Positions 1-9,228 of a stretch of DNA of 64,000 bases are shown here, piece after piece. Below the pieces are notes generated by a model. The model worked only from the letters and a program-made list of their open reading frames with translations, had not been told where the DNA came from and ran no database searches. Position numbers and translations under genes: made by a program. This stretch comes from Shewanella sp. MBTL60-007 (GTDB taxonomy: Bacteria; Pseudomonadota; Gammaproteobacteria; Enterobacterales; Shewanellaceae). The DNA lies in contig NZ_BPET01000003.1 of assembly GCF_019654915.1 (NCBI RefSeq), positions 1 to 64,000 on the forward strand, read 5' to 3'. Position 1 is the first letter of the stretch. Each line of letters opens with the position of its first letter.

Positions 1-248
1 TCTCTAGCAAAGAGTCTGTTTATAGTAACGGTACCAGTGTATTTGACTACCAACAGATGGATGAGTTTGACAGTGGCTGGGGCTATGATGCTGATAACTG
101 GGTCAAATCAAATGGCTGTAAAGTGACTAACGGCAGTTTCTCTGCAAACTATATCTATAGTATCAATCGCGAAGCTGATGGCAGCATTTATGTCGATGTC
201 GAAACTGTTCTGGTTGAAGAGGAAGAGTTAGAGATAGATTGCGATTGA
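1..248 (+). CDS. C-terminal end of an unidentified protein (partial)
   Basis: The reading frame is open from base 3 to a TGA at 246-248, and its start lies left of the window. About 81 residues are visible. They are rich in Asp, Glu, Ser, Gly and Tyr, end in an acidic tail (VEEEELEIDCD) and hold two Cys residues, with no membrane segment. The composition suits a secreted or periplasmic protein. I do not recognise the family. A strong terminator follows 18 bases after the stop, so this is the last gene of its transcript. An internal ATG at 57 is possible, but the frame stays open upstream of it, so truncation by the window edge is the better reading. Confidence 0.6.
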   Translation, partial: SSKESVYSNGTSVFDYQQMDEFDSGWGYDADNWVKSNGCKVTNGSFSANYIYSINREADGSIYVDVETVLVEEEELEIDCD

Positions 249-266
249 CCTTATATTGCTAGGATC

Positions 267-292
267 AAAAAAGCCTCAGATGAGGCTTTTTT
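267..292 (+). terminator. Rho-independent terminator
   Basis: A perfect inverted repeat, AAAAAAGCCTCA / TGAGGCTTTTTT, surrounds a 2-base loop and ends in six T. It ends the partial gene to its left. The A-run on the other side means it could also stop leftward transcripts from the lemA side. Confidence 0.85.
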
Positions 293-476
293 ACAAAACA
301 GAGTAGCATTAAGGCACCACAGTTAAAATCTACCCTCCCCTAATGGATCTGATACGTTAACAATATGGAGTAAAGCACCACGATTTTAGCTGTTAGACGC
401 AGTCTAATTGAAGAGCTTTAATCTGCCGCAGCCAGCCCCCTCCCAACAACGACCAGTATAAACCCTGCCCAACACC

Positions 477-1043
477 TTAAAGGTTAGGCTTATACTCAAA
501 CCCAGCTTGTGCTTCGCTATCGCTAAAGCTGGCGATTTTCTGCTTACGTACCAACATGCTGTTGATGAGTGAACCTGGGAACATCTCAATCGCGTTATTA
601 AAGTCTTCAACGTTGGCGTTGAAAATACGAATCGCTGCGCCAATTTGCTCTTGTTGCTCGCTAATTTCAGCCATTAACTTCATATACACATCTGATGCTT
701 TAAGCTCTGGGTAAGCCTCAACAGTGACTTTAAGGCCTTGCATTAAGTCTTGGGTGCGCTGCTCTGCGGCGGCAAGTTTTGCCGTATCTACACCTGAACT
801 CATTTCTGCAATAGCGCTGCGCAGTTCAGTGACTTTAGTTAATACTTCAGACTCGTGCAGTTTGTATTGCTCGACTAACTGCTCAACCATTGGAATGATC
901 TTGTTCTTTTGGCGCTCTTGAGTCAGTACCGACGCCCATGCGCGATCAACAGCATTGTGTTTACCAATAATGCCGTTGTATAACATGATGATAGCGACAA
1001 CCACTAGGGCAACAACAATCAAGCCTATTACTGAACTATCCAT
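477..1043 (-). CDS. lemA: LemA family protein
   Basis: A 188-residue protein with one N-terminal membrane segment (about residues 5-23), then a helical domain with the LemA pattern: YNGIIGKHNAVDRAWASV, a long coiled region, and FNANVEDFNNAIEMFPGS near 145-162. LemA proteins are small membrane-anchored proteins with the C-terminal part outside the cytoplasm; their molecular role is poorly defined. It is the last gene of a leftward three-gene set, 78 bases after a pair of DUF3137-like membrane proteins, an association seen in other bacteria. Length and start are normal for the family. Confidence 0.9.
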   Translation of the reverse strand: MDSSVIGLIVVALVVVAIIMLYNGIIGKHNAVDRAWASVLTQERQKNKIIPMVEQLVEQYKLHESEVLTKVTELRSAIAEMSSGVDTAKLAAAEQRTQDLMQGLKVTVEAYPELKASDVYMKLMAEISEQQEQIGAAIRIFNANVEDFNNAIEMFPGSLINSMLVRKQKIASFSDSEAQAGFEYKPNL

Positions 1044-1121
1044 TTAACTTTCCTTTTTATCTTCTATTTAACTGGGTAAATTGTTTTGGGCTTAAGGCGA
1101 TTAAAAGCTTTGCCTATCGAT

Positions 1122-2384
1122 TTAAGCACTGGCCTTAAAATTGTTATCGCTATAGCGCATCATCTCATGCACGATTTCGAGCATCTGCTGCATTTGCTTT
1201 AATTCGGTATGACCTGCTAACTCTTCAGCGAATGCTTTAGGGTTGTCTAAACCGTTTACTCTTTTAACCGCTAATAAGTCATCGGTTACCGCCAAGCACA
1301 GTCTTCCTTGCTGGCTGAATTCGAAAACTGGCTTTTTTAATTGTTTAGCAAACACCGCAAGCTTTTCTTCAACCGCTGGCGATAGCAAACGCGCAGCGCT
1401 CATCAGCTCTTTGGCATGGACTCTATACTGGCGATTAAACTCATTAGAGGCACTTTTATAGCGCTCACCTCGACGTTTGATGCCAAAGTCGTTACTGATA
1501 CTCATGTCCGCTGCAAACGGAAAATCTAATAACACACCGTGGCGATAATAATGGTCCCGCACTGTGCGAGTAGTCGTTTTACCATTGGCGTCGGTGGTCG
1601 TTTCAGTGCGTTTTTGAACGTAGTGAAAACGATAAAGCTGATAATCAAATTGATGGATATCGCCTTGATAAGTGCTCTTATACAGACTTTGAATTTCTCG
1701 CAGATCATTACCACGATCAAACTCTTTAAAACTGGCTTCAAGCTCTTTAGCCAGCTTTTTACCCTCAAATGGCACTTGCTCAAGATTATTATTAAACAGC
1801 GCATCTTTTAAAAAGATGGTATCCGACAGCTTATTGCGCCACTTCATCCGGCCTCGAAGCCAAAACAGCATCAACGCACCAATTACGCCATTATGAGCAG
1901 CAAAACCTGAGCTTGGATACCACAAGCCTAAAAACGAGGCTAAGGTATCGAAATACATATCCCAGTACCAATGCGGCCATTGTGGGATCAAGTTAAGCCC
2001 AGCTCCCACAGCCGCCATCAATAGCATGCGCCCCCACAAGGGCCCAGGGATAGGTAAACGCTTGCCCTTATCTTCAAAATAGCGCGTGATCGTGGCCAAG
2101 CTCAGCATTGGATACCAGATCACACTGTAGCCAAGTGCCGCACTAAGTATTTGCATGATAAAGTCTGGCAGCACTAATCCCAGTTCAAGTGCTACGGGTA
2201 ACAAGGCAAAAAACAATGAAACCGCACAGAAAAAACGATACCAGTTATCTCGGTAATCTAGCGGCCCTTTGTGGTGCTCTACCCTACGAACTAACGCAAT
2301 TAAATCGTCTTGGCTAGCTGCTTGGTTAACATCACTACGGATCTGTTCAATATTGCGAGTGACTTGTTGATTATGGGCAATCAT
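1122..2384 (-). CDS. DUF3137-like membrane protein, paralogue A
   Basis: A 420-residue protein. A soluble N-terminal stretch (about 1-45) precedes several hydrophobic segments (about 48-190), then a soluble C-terminal half. That half contains a pattern I associate with DUF3137: LLDFPFA, then SNEFNRQYRVHAKELMSAAR, LLSPAVEEKL and a short RLCLAV strand. The function is unknown. It is a clear paralogue of the upstream gene (shared HKGPLDYRD, SDTIFLKDALFNN-type and AGHTELK segments), and the two abut without a gap. Co-transcription with lemA is likely. The family call rests on pattern memory and is moderate. Confidence 0.75.
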   Translation of the reverse strand: MIAHNQQVTRNIEQIRSDVNQAASQDDLIALVRRVEHHKGPLDYRDNWYRFFCAVSLFFALLPVALELGLVLPDFIMQILSAALGYSVIWYPMLSLATITRYFEDKGKRLPIPGPLWGRMLLMAAVGAGLNLIPQWPHWYWDMYFDTLASFLGLWYPSSGFAAHNGVIGALMLFWLRGRMKWRNKLSDTIFLKDALFNNNLEQVPFEGKKLAKELEASFKEFDRGNDLREIQSLYKSTYQGDIHQFDYQLYRFHYVQKRTETTTDANGKTTTRTVRDHYYRHGVLLDFPFAADMSISNDFGIKRRGERYKSASNEFNRQYRVHAKELMSAARLLSPAVEEKLAVFAKQLKKPVFEFSQQGRLCLAVTDDLLAVKRVNGLDNPKAFAEELAGHTELKQMQQMLEIVHEMMRYSDNNFKASA

Positions 2385-3713
2385 CTAATTATTAACTTCC
2401 ATTTTAATACTGCTATCTACAACCGTTTCATGGGCGTTTATTGTTTGTTGATTAACAAAATTATTATCCGACAAGCGCATAAGCTCATGGATCGCTTCAA
2501 GCAGTTTTTGCACCCGTTTTAGCTCGGTATGGCCAGCAATCTCTTTATAAAATTCATCTGGTTTTGCCAGTGAGTGTTGACGTTTTTCAATAATCAGCTT
2601 ACTGGTAGAGGCAATACACAAACGACCATCGGCAGTAATTTCCACCATAGGTGAAATAAAATTTTGATTAAGCTTTATAAGCGACTCAATCACGGCGGGA
2701 CTTAACAAGCGGGCAGCACTGATTTTATCGCAGGCTTGTACGCGATAAATATCATTGAATGCATTGGATTCTGTTTGATACTTTTCTTGATAAACCGAAC
2801 CTTTAAGCTTTACCTCGTCTTCAGCATCAATGCACAAGCCTTTAGCAAATGGGAAATCGAGCAACATACCGTAGCGATGACGGTCTTCATACACGGTTTT
2901 AGTCTTATAGCCACCGTTACCATCTGAGCTAGTTTGGCTGCGCTTTACCGTGTATTGAAAGTGATAAAGTTTATAGCTAAAGCTATGTTGCTCACCTTGA
3001 TACTCCCCCTCAAACATCTGCTGTATATCGCGGCTACCATTACCACGGCGAAACTCAACAAACTGCTTTTCAAGTGCATCAAGTTTGTCTTCAGGGGTTG
3101 GTTTAGTTTGTTTTAAACCATTATTAAATAGCGCGTCTCGCAGGAATATTTTATCAGAAAGGTGTTTACGCCAATTGGCGCGATAGTCTAACCATACCCA
3201 AGCAAGTGAGCTAACAATAATAAGCATTAAGCACAGCGAAAACTGATGGTCATCAATTTCGCCTACGCTAATCACATAGCCAAAACCATACATCAAAGCC
3301 CAATAGATTTTCGGCCACTCTGGCACATATATCGCTATAGCAACCATAGCTGCCACCAGCAGAGTAAAATTAACCAACATAGGAATAGGCAACCAACCGC
3401 GCTCGTGGCAAAAACTCACTAGCAATGTGCTCAGCGCTACTGGGAGCCAATAACAAGAGTAATCAATCACTAACTTAGCTAATGGCTCAACTTGTTCGTA
3501 CCCAAGGCGCATAAAAATCAAAACGATACTCAAAACACTAGCGCTAATCAGTAACCACTTAATCCCGTGGGTGATCTTATCGCGGTAATCTAATGGTCCT
3601 TTATGATTTTTAACTTGAGTGATGATATCGAGCAGATCATCTTGTGAGGTAGCTGCGTCAACATCACTGCGTAACTTGGCAATATGTTTGGCAACTATTT
3701 GGTTATGCTGCAT
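2385..3713 (-). CDS. DUF3137-like membrane protein, paralogue B
   Basis: A 442-residue protein with the same architecture as its downstream neighbour: an N-terminal soluble segment with DLLDIITQVKNHKGPLDYRD, four or so hydrophobic segments between about 48 and 175, then a cytosolic-type domain with KIFLRDALFNNGLKQ, MLLDFPFAKGL, SNAFNDIYRVQA, ISAARLLSPAV and AGHTELKRVQ. It is first in the leftward lemA operon. Its stop codon abuts the start of paralogue A, as expected after tandem duplication. It has a C-terminal extension of about 15 residues not seen in A. Function unknown. Confidence 0.75.
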   Translation of the reverse strand: MQHNQIVAKHIAKLRSDVDAATSQDDLLDIITQVKNHKGPLDYRDKITHGIKWLLISASVLSIVLIFMRLGYEQVEPLAKLVIDYSCYWLPVALSTLLVSFCHERGWLPIPMLVNFTLLVAAMVAIAIYVPEWPKIYWALMYGFGYVISVGEIDDHQFSLCLMLIIVSSLAWVWLDYRANWRKHLSDKIFLRDALFNNGLKQTKPTPEDKLDALEKQFVEFRRGNGSRDIQQMFEGEYQGEQHSFSYKLYHFQYTVKRSQTSSDGNGGYKTKTVYEDRHRYGMLLDFPFAKGLCIDAEDEVKLKGSVYQEKYQTESNAFNDIYRVQACDKISAARLLSPAVIESLIKLNQNFISPMVEITADGRLCIASTSKLIIEKRQHSLAKPDEFYKEIAGHTELKRVQKLLEAIHELMRLSDNNFVNQQTINAHETVVDSSIKMEVNN

Positions 3714-3860
3714 TCAAAATCCTTGTACAACCACAGGCTAGAGGCTAAAACAAGACACGCATTATGCAGAAAAACAATCAAAAATACAGAGGTTTAAATC
3801 ACTATTTACAATCAGCCCTCTTTAATCAATCTAAATCGAGCACTAAAAACAATGCTCAGA

Positions 3861-3893
3861 AAAAAGGCTGATACTTTAAACAGCATCAGCCTC
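3861..3893 (-). terminator. Terminator downstream of tdk
   Basis: Read leftward, AGGCTGAT (3892-3885) pairs with ATCAGCCT (3872-3865) around a 12-base loop, followed by a T-run. It lies just after the tdk stop and separates tdk from the lemA operon. Confidence 0.8.
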
Positions 3894-3918
3894 TTTTACT
3901 CTCTAGGGGCGATAAAGC

Positions 3919-4497
3919 CTAATCCCAGATAAATTCTCTAAAGTGCTTACGACACACAGACTCGTAACTCTCGTTACCACCAATGGCTACCTGCTCACCT
4001 TCACGCATCGGCTTACCATTGCCATCAAGGCGTACTACCATATTGGCCTTACGCCCGCAGTGACAGATGGTTTTAAGCTCAACTAGCTTATCTGCCCATG
4101 CTAATAGGTATTGGCTACCACTGAATAATTCACCTTGGAAATCGGTTTTAAGGCCGTAACAAAGTACAGGGATATCGAGTATATCGACCACATAGGTCAA
4201 CTGCTTCACCTGCTCTTTGCTTAAAAACTGAGATTCATCGATCAAGATACAGTGTAAGACTTGCTCTTGATTCGCCTCCTCAATGAACTTAGCTAAGTTA
4301 TCATCACTGCTAAACACTTGAGCATCGGTCTCAATACCAATACGAGAAGCGACTTTTCCAACGCCATATCTGTCATCAATTGACGCCGTCATTACCAAGG
4401 TATTCATACCGCGCTCGCGATAGTTATAAGAAGACTGCAATAACGAAGTTGATTTACCCGCATTCATCGCTGAGTAATAAAAATAGAGCTGCGCCAA
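3919..4497 (-). CDS. tdk: Thymidine kinase
   Basis: A 192-residue type II thymidine kinase, which phosphorylates thymidine to dTMP with ATP in the pyrimidine salvage pathway in the cytoplasm. The P-loop is AMNAGKST (residues 10-17) and the catalytic acid is in DESQF (Glu88). A structural zinc site is visible as CHC (Cys145, Cys147) with Cys182 and His185. Length is normal. It is transcribed alone, with its own terminator, from a 378-base upstream spacer shared with the divergent dcp gene. Confidence 0.97.
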   Translation of the reverse strand: MAQLYFYYSAMNAGKSTSLLQSSYNYRERGMNTLVMTASIDDRYGVGKVASRIGIETDAQVFSSDDNLAKFIEEANQEQVLHCILIDESQFLSKEQVKQLTYVVDILDIPVLCYGLKTDFQGELFSGSQYLLAWADKLVELKTICHCGRKANMVVRLDGNGKPMREGEQVAIGGNESYESVCRKHFREFIWD

Positions 4498-4875
4498 ACT
4501 AAAATCCTTAAAGGTGAATTCGCCGCTAGTTTAGCACTAAAAACGATAATAAATCATCTTATAGCCATCATTGAGTGACGTATATTAGCCATAAGCCAAT
4601 AAAAAGCTATGAATGACAAAACACTCTCTTTCCATTGAACTTTAGCAACTACGACTCAAAATTACACTAAAACGGTAAAATATCACTGTTTCCGTAACGC
4701 ACTAGGTATACAACCCGCTGTAAACACTACGTTAACCAGGGTTGCATTATGTGACAAACACTACAAAACTCACACAAAACCCTGCACTTCCGCACAAAAT
4801 AGCTCAAATTAAGACACTTTTAATACGAAAATATTAGATTAGAAGCACAATTATAATAAAGGAAGTCAAAAATCT
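4498..4875. other. Divergent intergenic region, tdk / dcp
   Basis: 378 AT-rich bases between two divergent start codons. It must hold both promoters. A GGAAG Shine-Dalgarno sits about 10 bases before the dcp ATG. I see no convincing operator, small gene or hairpin here. Confidence 0.5.
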
Positions 4876-7011
4876 ATGCATAAGACACTCGTAGCAGCGG
4901 CTATTGCCGCGACCTTAGCTTTGAGCGGCTGCTCATCGACGACTCCAACTCAACACTCAAATGTAGAGATGGTGCAAACACAAAACCCGTTCTTACAGGC
5001 TAGTAAACTACAATACGAAGCGCCAGACTTCACTCAGATTAAGGATGAGCATTTTCAACCAGCATTAGAGCGTGGGATTAAAGAGCATTATCAAGAGATC
5101 TTAACGATAGCCAATAACCCACAAGCAGCTACATTTGAAAACACCATAGTGGCGATGGAGAAAAGCGGAACACTCCTCAACCGCACCTCAAAGGTTTTCT
5201 ACAACCTAACTGGCTCCAACAGCAACCCAGAGCTACGCAGAGTACAGGGTGAAATGGCGCCCAAAATGGCTGCACACTCAGACAACATTAACCTTAACCC
5301 TGAACTATTTAAACGCATTGAAACCCTCTATAACCAGCGCGCAGAGTTAGGTTTATCGGCAGAGGAAAGCCGTTTAGTCGAGGTTTACTATAAACGCTTT
5401 GTTCGCGCCGGCGCTAAGCTTACCGAAGAGCAAAAGCAGCAGATCCGAGTACTAAACGAAGAGCAATCAACACTGACCAACGAGTTTGCTCAGCGTCTCA
5501 TGCGCCAAACAAAAGAGATCGCTGTTATCATTGATAACAAAGCGCAACTTGCTGGCTTGTCTGACAGTGCCATTAAAGCCGCAGCTATCGATGCTAAAGC
5601 CAATGGTCATGAAGGCAAGTATCAACTCAATATCACTAACACCACACGCCAACCTGTGCTGACACAGCTAGAGGATCGTGAGTTACGTCAACAGATCTGG
5701 CAAGCCTCTGCTAATCGTGGTCTTGAAGGTGAGAATGAAACCGCATCACTGGTTGCTCGTCTCGCCCAGCTACGCGCCGAGCGTGCTCAACTGTTAGGTT
5801 ATGATAACTGGGCGGAGTACCGTCTAGAGCCGCAGATGGCTAAGACACCAGAAGCGGTTTATAAGATGTTTGGCTCTATGGTGCCAGCCGTTGTTAAAAA
5901 CACTCAAAAAGAAGCTGCCGATATTCAATCGATGATCAACAAAACTGGTGGCAACTTTGAATTAGCACCTTGGGATTGGGCCTACTATGCCGAGCTAGTA
6001 CGTAAAGAGAAGTTCGACCTAGATGAAGCGGCTATTCGCCCTTATTTCGAGTTTGATCGCGTCTTAGAAGATGGCGTGTTCTTTACCTTGAAAGCACTCT
6101 ATGGCGTTACCCTAAAGCCACGTCCAGATCTTCCTGTATACCATGAAGATGTAAAAGCCTATGAGATGTTCGATGAAGATGGCACCAGTATGGCCATCTT
6201 CTATGCCGATTACTTCTCACGTGAAGGTAAGCGCGGCGGTGCATGGATGAGTTCGTTCGTGACCCAATCAGAATTACTTAACAGCAAGCCAGTTGTAGTT
6301 AACGTAATGAACATTAAGAAGGCACCTGAGGGTGAACCCACTTTTGTCAGTTACGATGAAGTAACCACCATGTTCCATGAGATGGGCCACGGCACTCACG
6401 GCATGTTCTCGAAAGTTACCTACCCAACTCTGTCAGGCACTGCGGTGTCACGGGACTTTGTTGAGTTCCCATCGACTTTCGAAGAAGACTGGGCAGCCCA
6501 TCCCAAAGTGCTAGCGAACTATGCTAAACATTACGAAACGGGTGAGCCTATTCCACAGGAATTACTCGGTAAGCTGCTTAAGTCTCGTAGCTTTAACCAA
6601 GGCTTCGATACCTTAGAGTATATGTCAGCAGCACTTGTTGATTTAGAGTGGCATACTCTTAAAGCGGGCGCGCCATTGCAAGATGTCGCAAGCTTTGAAG
6701 CAGCAGCGCTTAAGAAGCACGGAGTAGACTTAGCTGCGGTTCCGCCGCGCTATAAGTCAGCCTATTTCGCTCACGCTTTCCCTGGCGGCTACTCGGCGAG
6801 CTATTACGCCTATATGTGGAGTGAAATTTTAGCCGCTGATGCCTTTGCTTACGTACAAACCCAAGGCGGGTTAGATCGCGAGATTGGCATGAAGTTTAGA
6901 AAAACGATTCGTGAAGTGGGCAATACTGTCGCCCCTATGGATGCCTATAAAGCCTTTAGAGGCCAAGAGCCAACAACTGAGGCACTACTAGAGCGTCGTG
7001 GACTAAACTAA
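4876..7011 (+). CDS. dcp: Peptidyl-dipeptidase Dcp, lipoprotein form (M3 family)
   Basis: A 711-residue zinc metallopeptidase of family M3, which removes dipeptides from the C-terminus of oligopeptides. The N-terminus is a lipoprotein signal with lipobox LSGC (Cys19), so the enzyme is probably anchored in the envelope rather than cytosolic like Escherichia coli Dcp. The zinc motif is HEMGH at 501-505, followed by GTHGMFS, and the downstream Glu sits in the EFPSTFEED segment. The C-terminal AFPGGYSASYYAYMWSE block is typical of the M3A group. The gene is single, with a strong terminator after it. Oligopeptidase A is a related alternative, but the secreted form favours Dcp. Confidence 0.92.
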   Translation: MHKTLVAAAIAATLALSGCSSTTPTQHSNVEMVQTQNPFLQASKLQYEAPDFTQIKDEHFQPALERGIKEHYQEILTIANNPQAATFENTIVAMEKSGTLLNRTSKVFYNLTGSNSNPELRRVQGEMAPKMAAHSDNINLNPELFKRIETLYNQRAELGLSAEESRLVEVYYKRFVRAGAKLTEEQKQQIRVLNEEQSTLTNEFAQRLMRQTKEIAVIIDNKAQLAGLSDSAIKAAAIDAKANGHEGKYQLNITNTTRQPVLTQLEDRELRQQIWQASANRGLEGENETASLVARLAQLRAERAQLLGYDNWAEYRLEPQMAKTPEAVYKMFGSMVPAVVKNTQKEAADIQSMINKTGGNFELAPWDWAYYAELVRKEKFDLDEAAIRPYFEFDRVLEDGVFFTLKALYGVTLKPRPDLPVYHEDVKAYEMFDEDGTSMAIFYADYFSREGKRGGAWMSSFVTQSELLNSKPVVVNVMNIKKAPEGEPTFVSYDEVTTMFHEMGHGTHGMFSKVTYPTLSGTAVSRDFVEFPSTFEEDWAAHPKVLANYAKHYETGEPIPQELLGKLLKSRSFNQGFDTLEYMSAALVDLEWHTLKAGAPLQDVASFEAAALKKHGVDLAAVPPRYKSAYFAHAFPGGYSASYYAYMWSEILAADAFAYVQTQGGLDREIGMKFRKTIREVGNTVAPMDAYKAFRGQEPTTEALLERRGLN

Positions 7012-7042
7012 GCTATCAAAGCGCTATACATAGCCTGAAAAC

Positions 7043-7075
7043 AAAAAATCCGCTCTAAACAGAGCGGATTTTTTT
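7043..7075. terminator. Bidirectional terminator between dcp and the NhaC-family gene
   Basis: AAAAAATCCGCTCT / AGAGCGGATTTTTT with a 4-base loop. Poly-A on one side and poly-T on the other suit termination of both converging genes, though the leftward gene ends about 80 bases away. Confidence 0.85.
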
Positions 7076-7152
7076 AGTTAATGCCTATCTTTAATCTATG
7101 AGTTAACTTTCCCTTTTCTTTCTCAAGATTCGATCATTACTGCAAGATTAAC

Positions 7153-8730
7153 TTACTTGCACTGAGCATCAGGTAAACAAGCCTTGATGCGCAATAGAAT
7201 GACACTGATGACAAACAGTAGGCTACATGCAATCAAGCCAGCCATAACCGACTCCGTAAAGCCAAGCACTAAGTAGCCCACCAAGCTGATCCCCGCAACG
7301 ATTAATGCATAAGGAAGCTGGGTCATCACGTGATCGATATGGTGACAGTTTGCCCCAGTCGATGACAAGATGGTGGTATCAGAGATTGGCGAACAGTGGT
7401 CACCAAATACTGCTCCGGCAAGTACTGCCGACAACATAGGTAACATCATGCCCATGTGGCTCCCCATCGCCATATCAGCAGCGATCGGTAGCATAATACC
7501 AAAGGTACCCCAGCTAGTGCCCGTTGAGAAAGCGGTTAAGCCAGCAAGAATAAATAGCACGGCTGGTAGCATGGCAAATGGAATATTACCTGTCGCTAAG
7601 CTCGCCATATACTTGCCCGTTTCTAGCTGACCAATCACACCTGCAATCGTCCACGCAAACAGCAAGATATAGATAGCGGGTAACATAGATTTGGCGCCTT
7701 CAAATAGGCCTTTAGCGATCATAGACTTTTCTACACCTTGGTAGAGCACTAAAGCAAAGGTCACCGCTAAGCCAATTAACGCGCCGAAGAACAATGATGA
7801 ACCCACATCGGTGTTTTCGAATGCGCCAATCAGGCTAAATTCTAGCCCTTTAGCAGCTAAGGCATCACCACCGCTGCTCACCATAAAGTAGAAAGTCGCA
7901 AACACTAATACCGCGATAGGTAGGAACAATCCCATCACCTTACCAGTGTCAGCCTCTGGTAAGTCTGAGTTGGCACCAGGTGGTAAACCTTTAGATTCAT
8001 CATAGAGGTCTCCCTTCTGCGCATTGAGTTCATGTTGACGCATTGGACCAATATCCAAGCCCATCAAAGCAACGCAAAGCAGCAGTAGAAGTGCAAAAAT
8101 CGCGTAGAAGTTCATTGGAATCATCTCAACGAATACGCTTAGATGCCCTGTTTCGGCGAAACCATGCGCCGTCAAGATGCCGCCAATCAAGGCGATGATA
8201 TAGGCACCCCAGCTTGATACTGGCGAGATCACACAGATTGGCGCTGCCGTCGAGTCCAGCAAGTAAGCGAGTTTACTACGAGAGATGTAGTAACGATCAG
8301 TCAGTGGTCTTGCGACGCTACCAACAACTAAACTGTTAAAGTAGTCATCGATAAACACCACACAGCCTAAGAACATGGTGAGGAGTTTTGCATCGCGCTT
8401 ATTGCGGATATGAGTACGCGCCCAATCAGCAAAGGCTCTTGCCGAACCACTTACCGTGATAAGTGCGGTGATCATCCCCAACAATACTAAGAAACCAAGA
8501 ATATATAAGTTCCAGCTATTGAAGGCACCCTCATCCCAAACCAGAGCGGAAACTTTCTCACCTAGGTATTGTGCTGATTGCATGGCTGAGAAGTCGGTAA
8601 GCAGCAACGCTCCCAACACAATCCCCACCCCCAAAGAGAGTAAAACACGACGCGTTAACATCGCCAGTACAATTGCAACTACCGGAGGTAGTAGCGACAG
8701 AGCCGAATCGGCATAGCTTATAATTGTCAT
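7153..8730 (-). CDS. lysW: NhaC-family transporter, predicted lysine importer (LysW type)
   Basis: A 525-residue polytopic inner-membrane protein with about 12 hydrophobic segments and family signatures such as VVFIDDYFNSLVVG, the DSTAAPICVISPVSSWG block, FSTGTSWGTFGIMLP and GAVFGDHCSPISDTT. By sequence alone it would be called an Na+/H+ antiporter of the NhaC superfamily. Its 5' leader holds a lysine riboswitch (8813-9030). Comparative genomics of lysine regulons assigned riboswitch-linked NhaC-type proteins to lysine uptake (LysW), so lysine transport, probably Na+-coupled, is the better prediction. Low lysine should raise expression. The gene is monocistronic. Substrate is inferred from regulation only. 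Confidence 0.85.
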   Translation of the reverse strand: MTIISYADSALSLLPPVVAIVLAMLTRRVLLSLGVGIVLGALLLTDFSAMQSAQYLGEKVSALVWDEGAFNSWNLYILGFLVLLGMITALITVSGSARAFADWARTHIRNKRDAKLLTMFLGCVVFIDDYFNSLVVGSVARPLTDRYYISRSKLAYLLDSTAAPICVISPVSSWGAYIIALIGGILTAHGFAETGHLSVFVEMIPMNFYAIFALLLLLCVALMGLDIGPMRQHELNAQKGDLYDESKGLPPGANSDLPEADTGKVMGLFLPIAVLVFATFYFMVSSGGDALAAKGLEFSLIGAFENTDVGSSLFFGALIGLAVTFALVLYQGVEKSMIAKGLFEGAKSMLPAIYILLFAWTIAGVIGQLETGKYMASLATGNIPFAMLPAVLFILAGLTAFSTGTSWGTFGIMLPIAADMAMGSHMGMMLPMLSAVLAGAVFGDHCSPISDTTILSSTGANCHHIDHVMTQLPYALIVAGISLVGYLVLGFTESVMAGLIACSLLFVISVILLRIKACLPDAQCK

Positions 8731-8812
8731 TTAGTTATTTTCTTCGCTAAGTACGAATGGAGGGCGACTGAACTGGTGGGATATAGCAATAGATATCTGA
8801 TTACACCTGTCC

Positions 8813-9030
8813 TATCAGTAGCGCTCCATAGTAATATTAATGGTTCGTCATCAATATAAATCTTCTTATCTTCCGGATAAGAAATACTATGGCAGTGCTG
8901 CCCCTATTTGGTCACAGCCCCAGCAACTAGCCCCGATATGCTATGTCACTTCGGCATTAAATCCTTTCTCGATAGATCAGCGGCATCACCCTACTTATCG
9001 ATACTCATATTTAATGCACCTCTACTTCTC
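8813..9030 (-). promoter_or_regulatory. Lysine riboswitch (L box)
   Basis: On the minus strand the leader reads AGTAGAGGTGC (9026-9016), then GAGTAT, the GCCGAAGTGA block (near 8956-8947), GGGGCTAGTTGCTGGGGC, AGGGGCAGCACTGCC, and finally GGAGCGCTACT (8827-8817). The ends pair as P1: AGTAG with CTACT. These are the conserved elements of lysine riboswitches. Overlapping the 3' side of P1, CTGAT (8818-8814) can pair with ATCAG (8801-8797), a plausible competing hairpin. No T-run follows, so control may be at translation, or at termination by a weaker structure. The downstream gene is the NhaC-family transporter. Confidence 0.88.
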
Positions 9031-9079
9031 AGGACGCTATTTAAGACTAGCTCAAAAAGCGTGACGGACATAAAAACAT

Positions 9080-9113
9080 AAGCGGCTTTAGGGATGCTAC
9101 CCTAAAGCCGCTT
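9080..9113 (-). terminator. Terminator downstream of etfA
   Basis: A 15-base-pair inverted repeat, AAGCGGCTTTAGGGT with its complement around a 4-base loop, followed leftward by ATGTTTTTATG. It lies between the etfA stop and the riboswitch of the next gene. It insulates the riboswitch from etfBA read-through. Confidence 0.75.
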
Positions 9114-9228
9114 ATCGTGACACAGATCACCAATAATACCAAGACAACCTACCACTTATTAACAAAGCTCATACCTTAATAAAACATCTAAGGTTTGGCT
9201 CAAAGCAAGTTGCTTGACTGCTTTTGCC

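Noticed and set aside
404-643. A 79-codon minus-strand open frame overlapping the lemA end
   Set aside because: It overlaps lemA in another frame, is Cys/Arg/Ser-rich and has no ribosome-binding site.
4750-4790. TGTGAC ... TCACAC as a CRP site upstream of dcp
   Set aside because: The half-sites are about 15 bases apart rather than 6.
7153-8730. Generic Na+/H+ antiporter as the function of the NhaC-family protein
   Set aside because: The lysine riboswitch points to lysine transport; a proton or sodium coupling may remain, but pH homeostasis is unlikely to be its role.
8840-9064. A 74-codon plus-strand open frame upstream of the NhaC-family gene
   Set aside because: It lies antisense across the lysine riboswitch, has no Shine-Dalgarno or family likeness, and is explained by the RNA structure.
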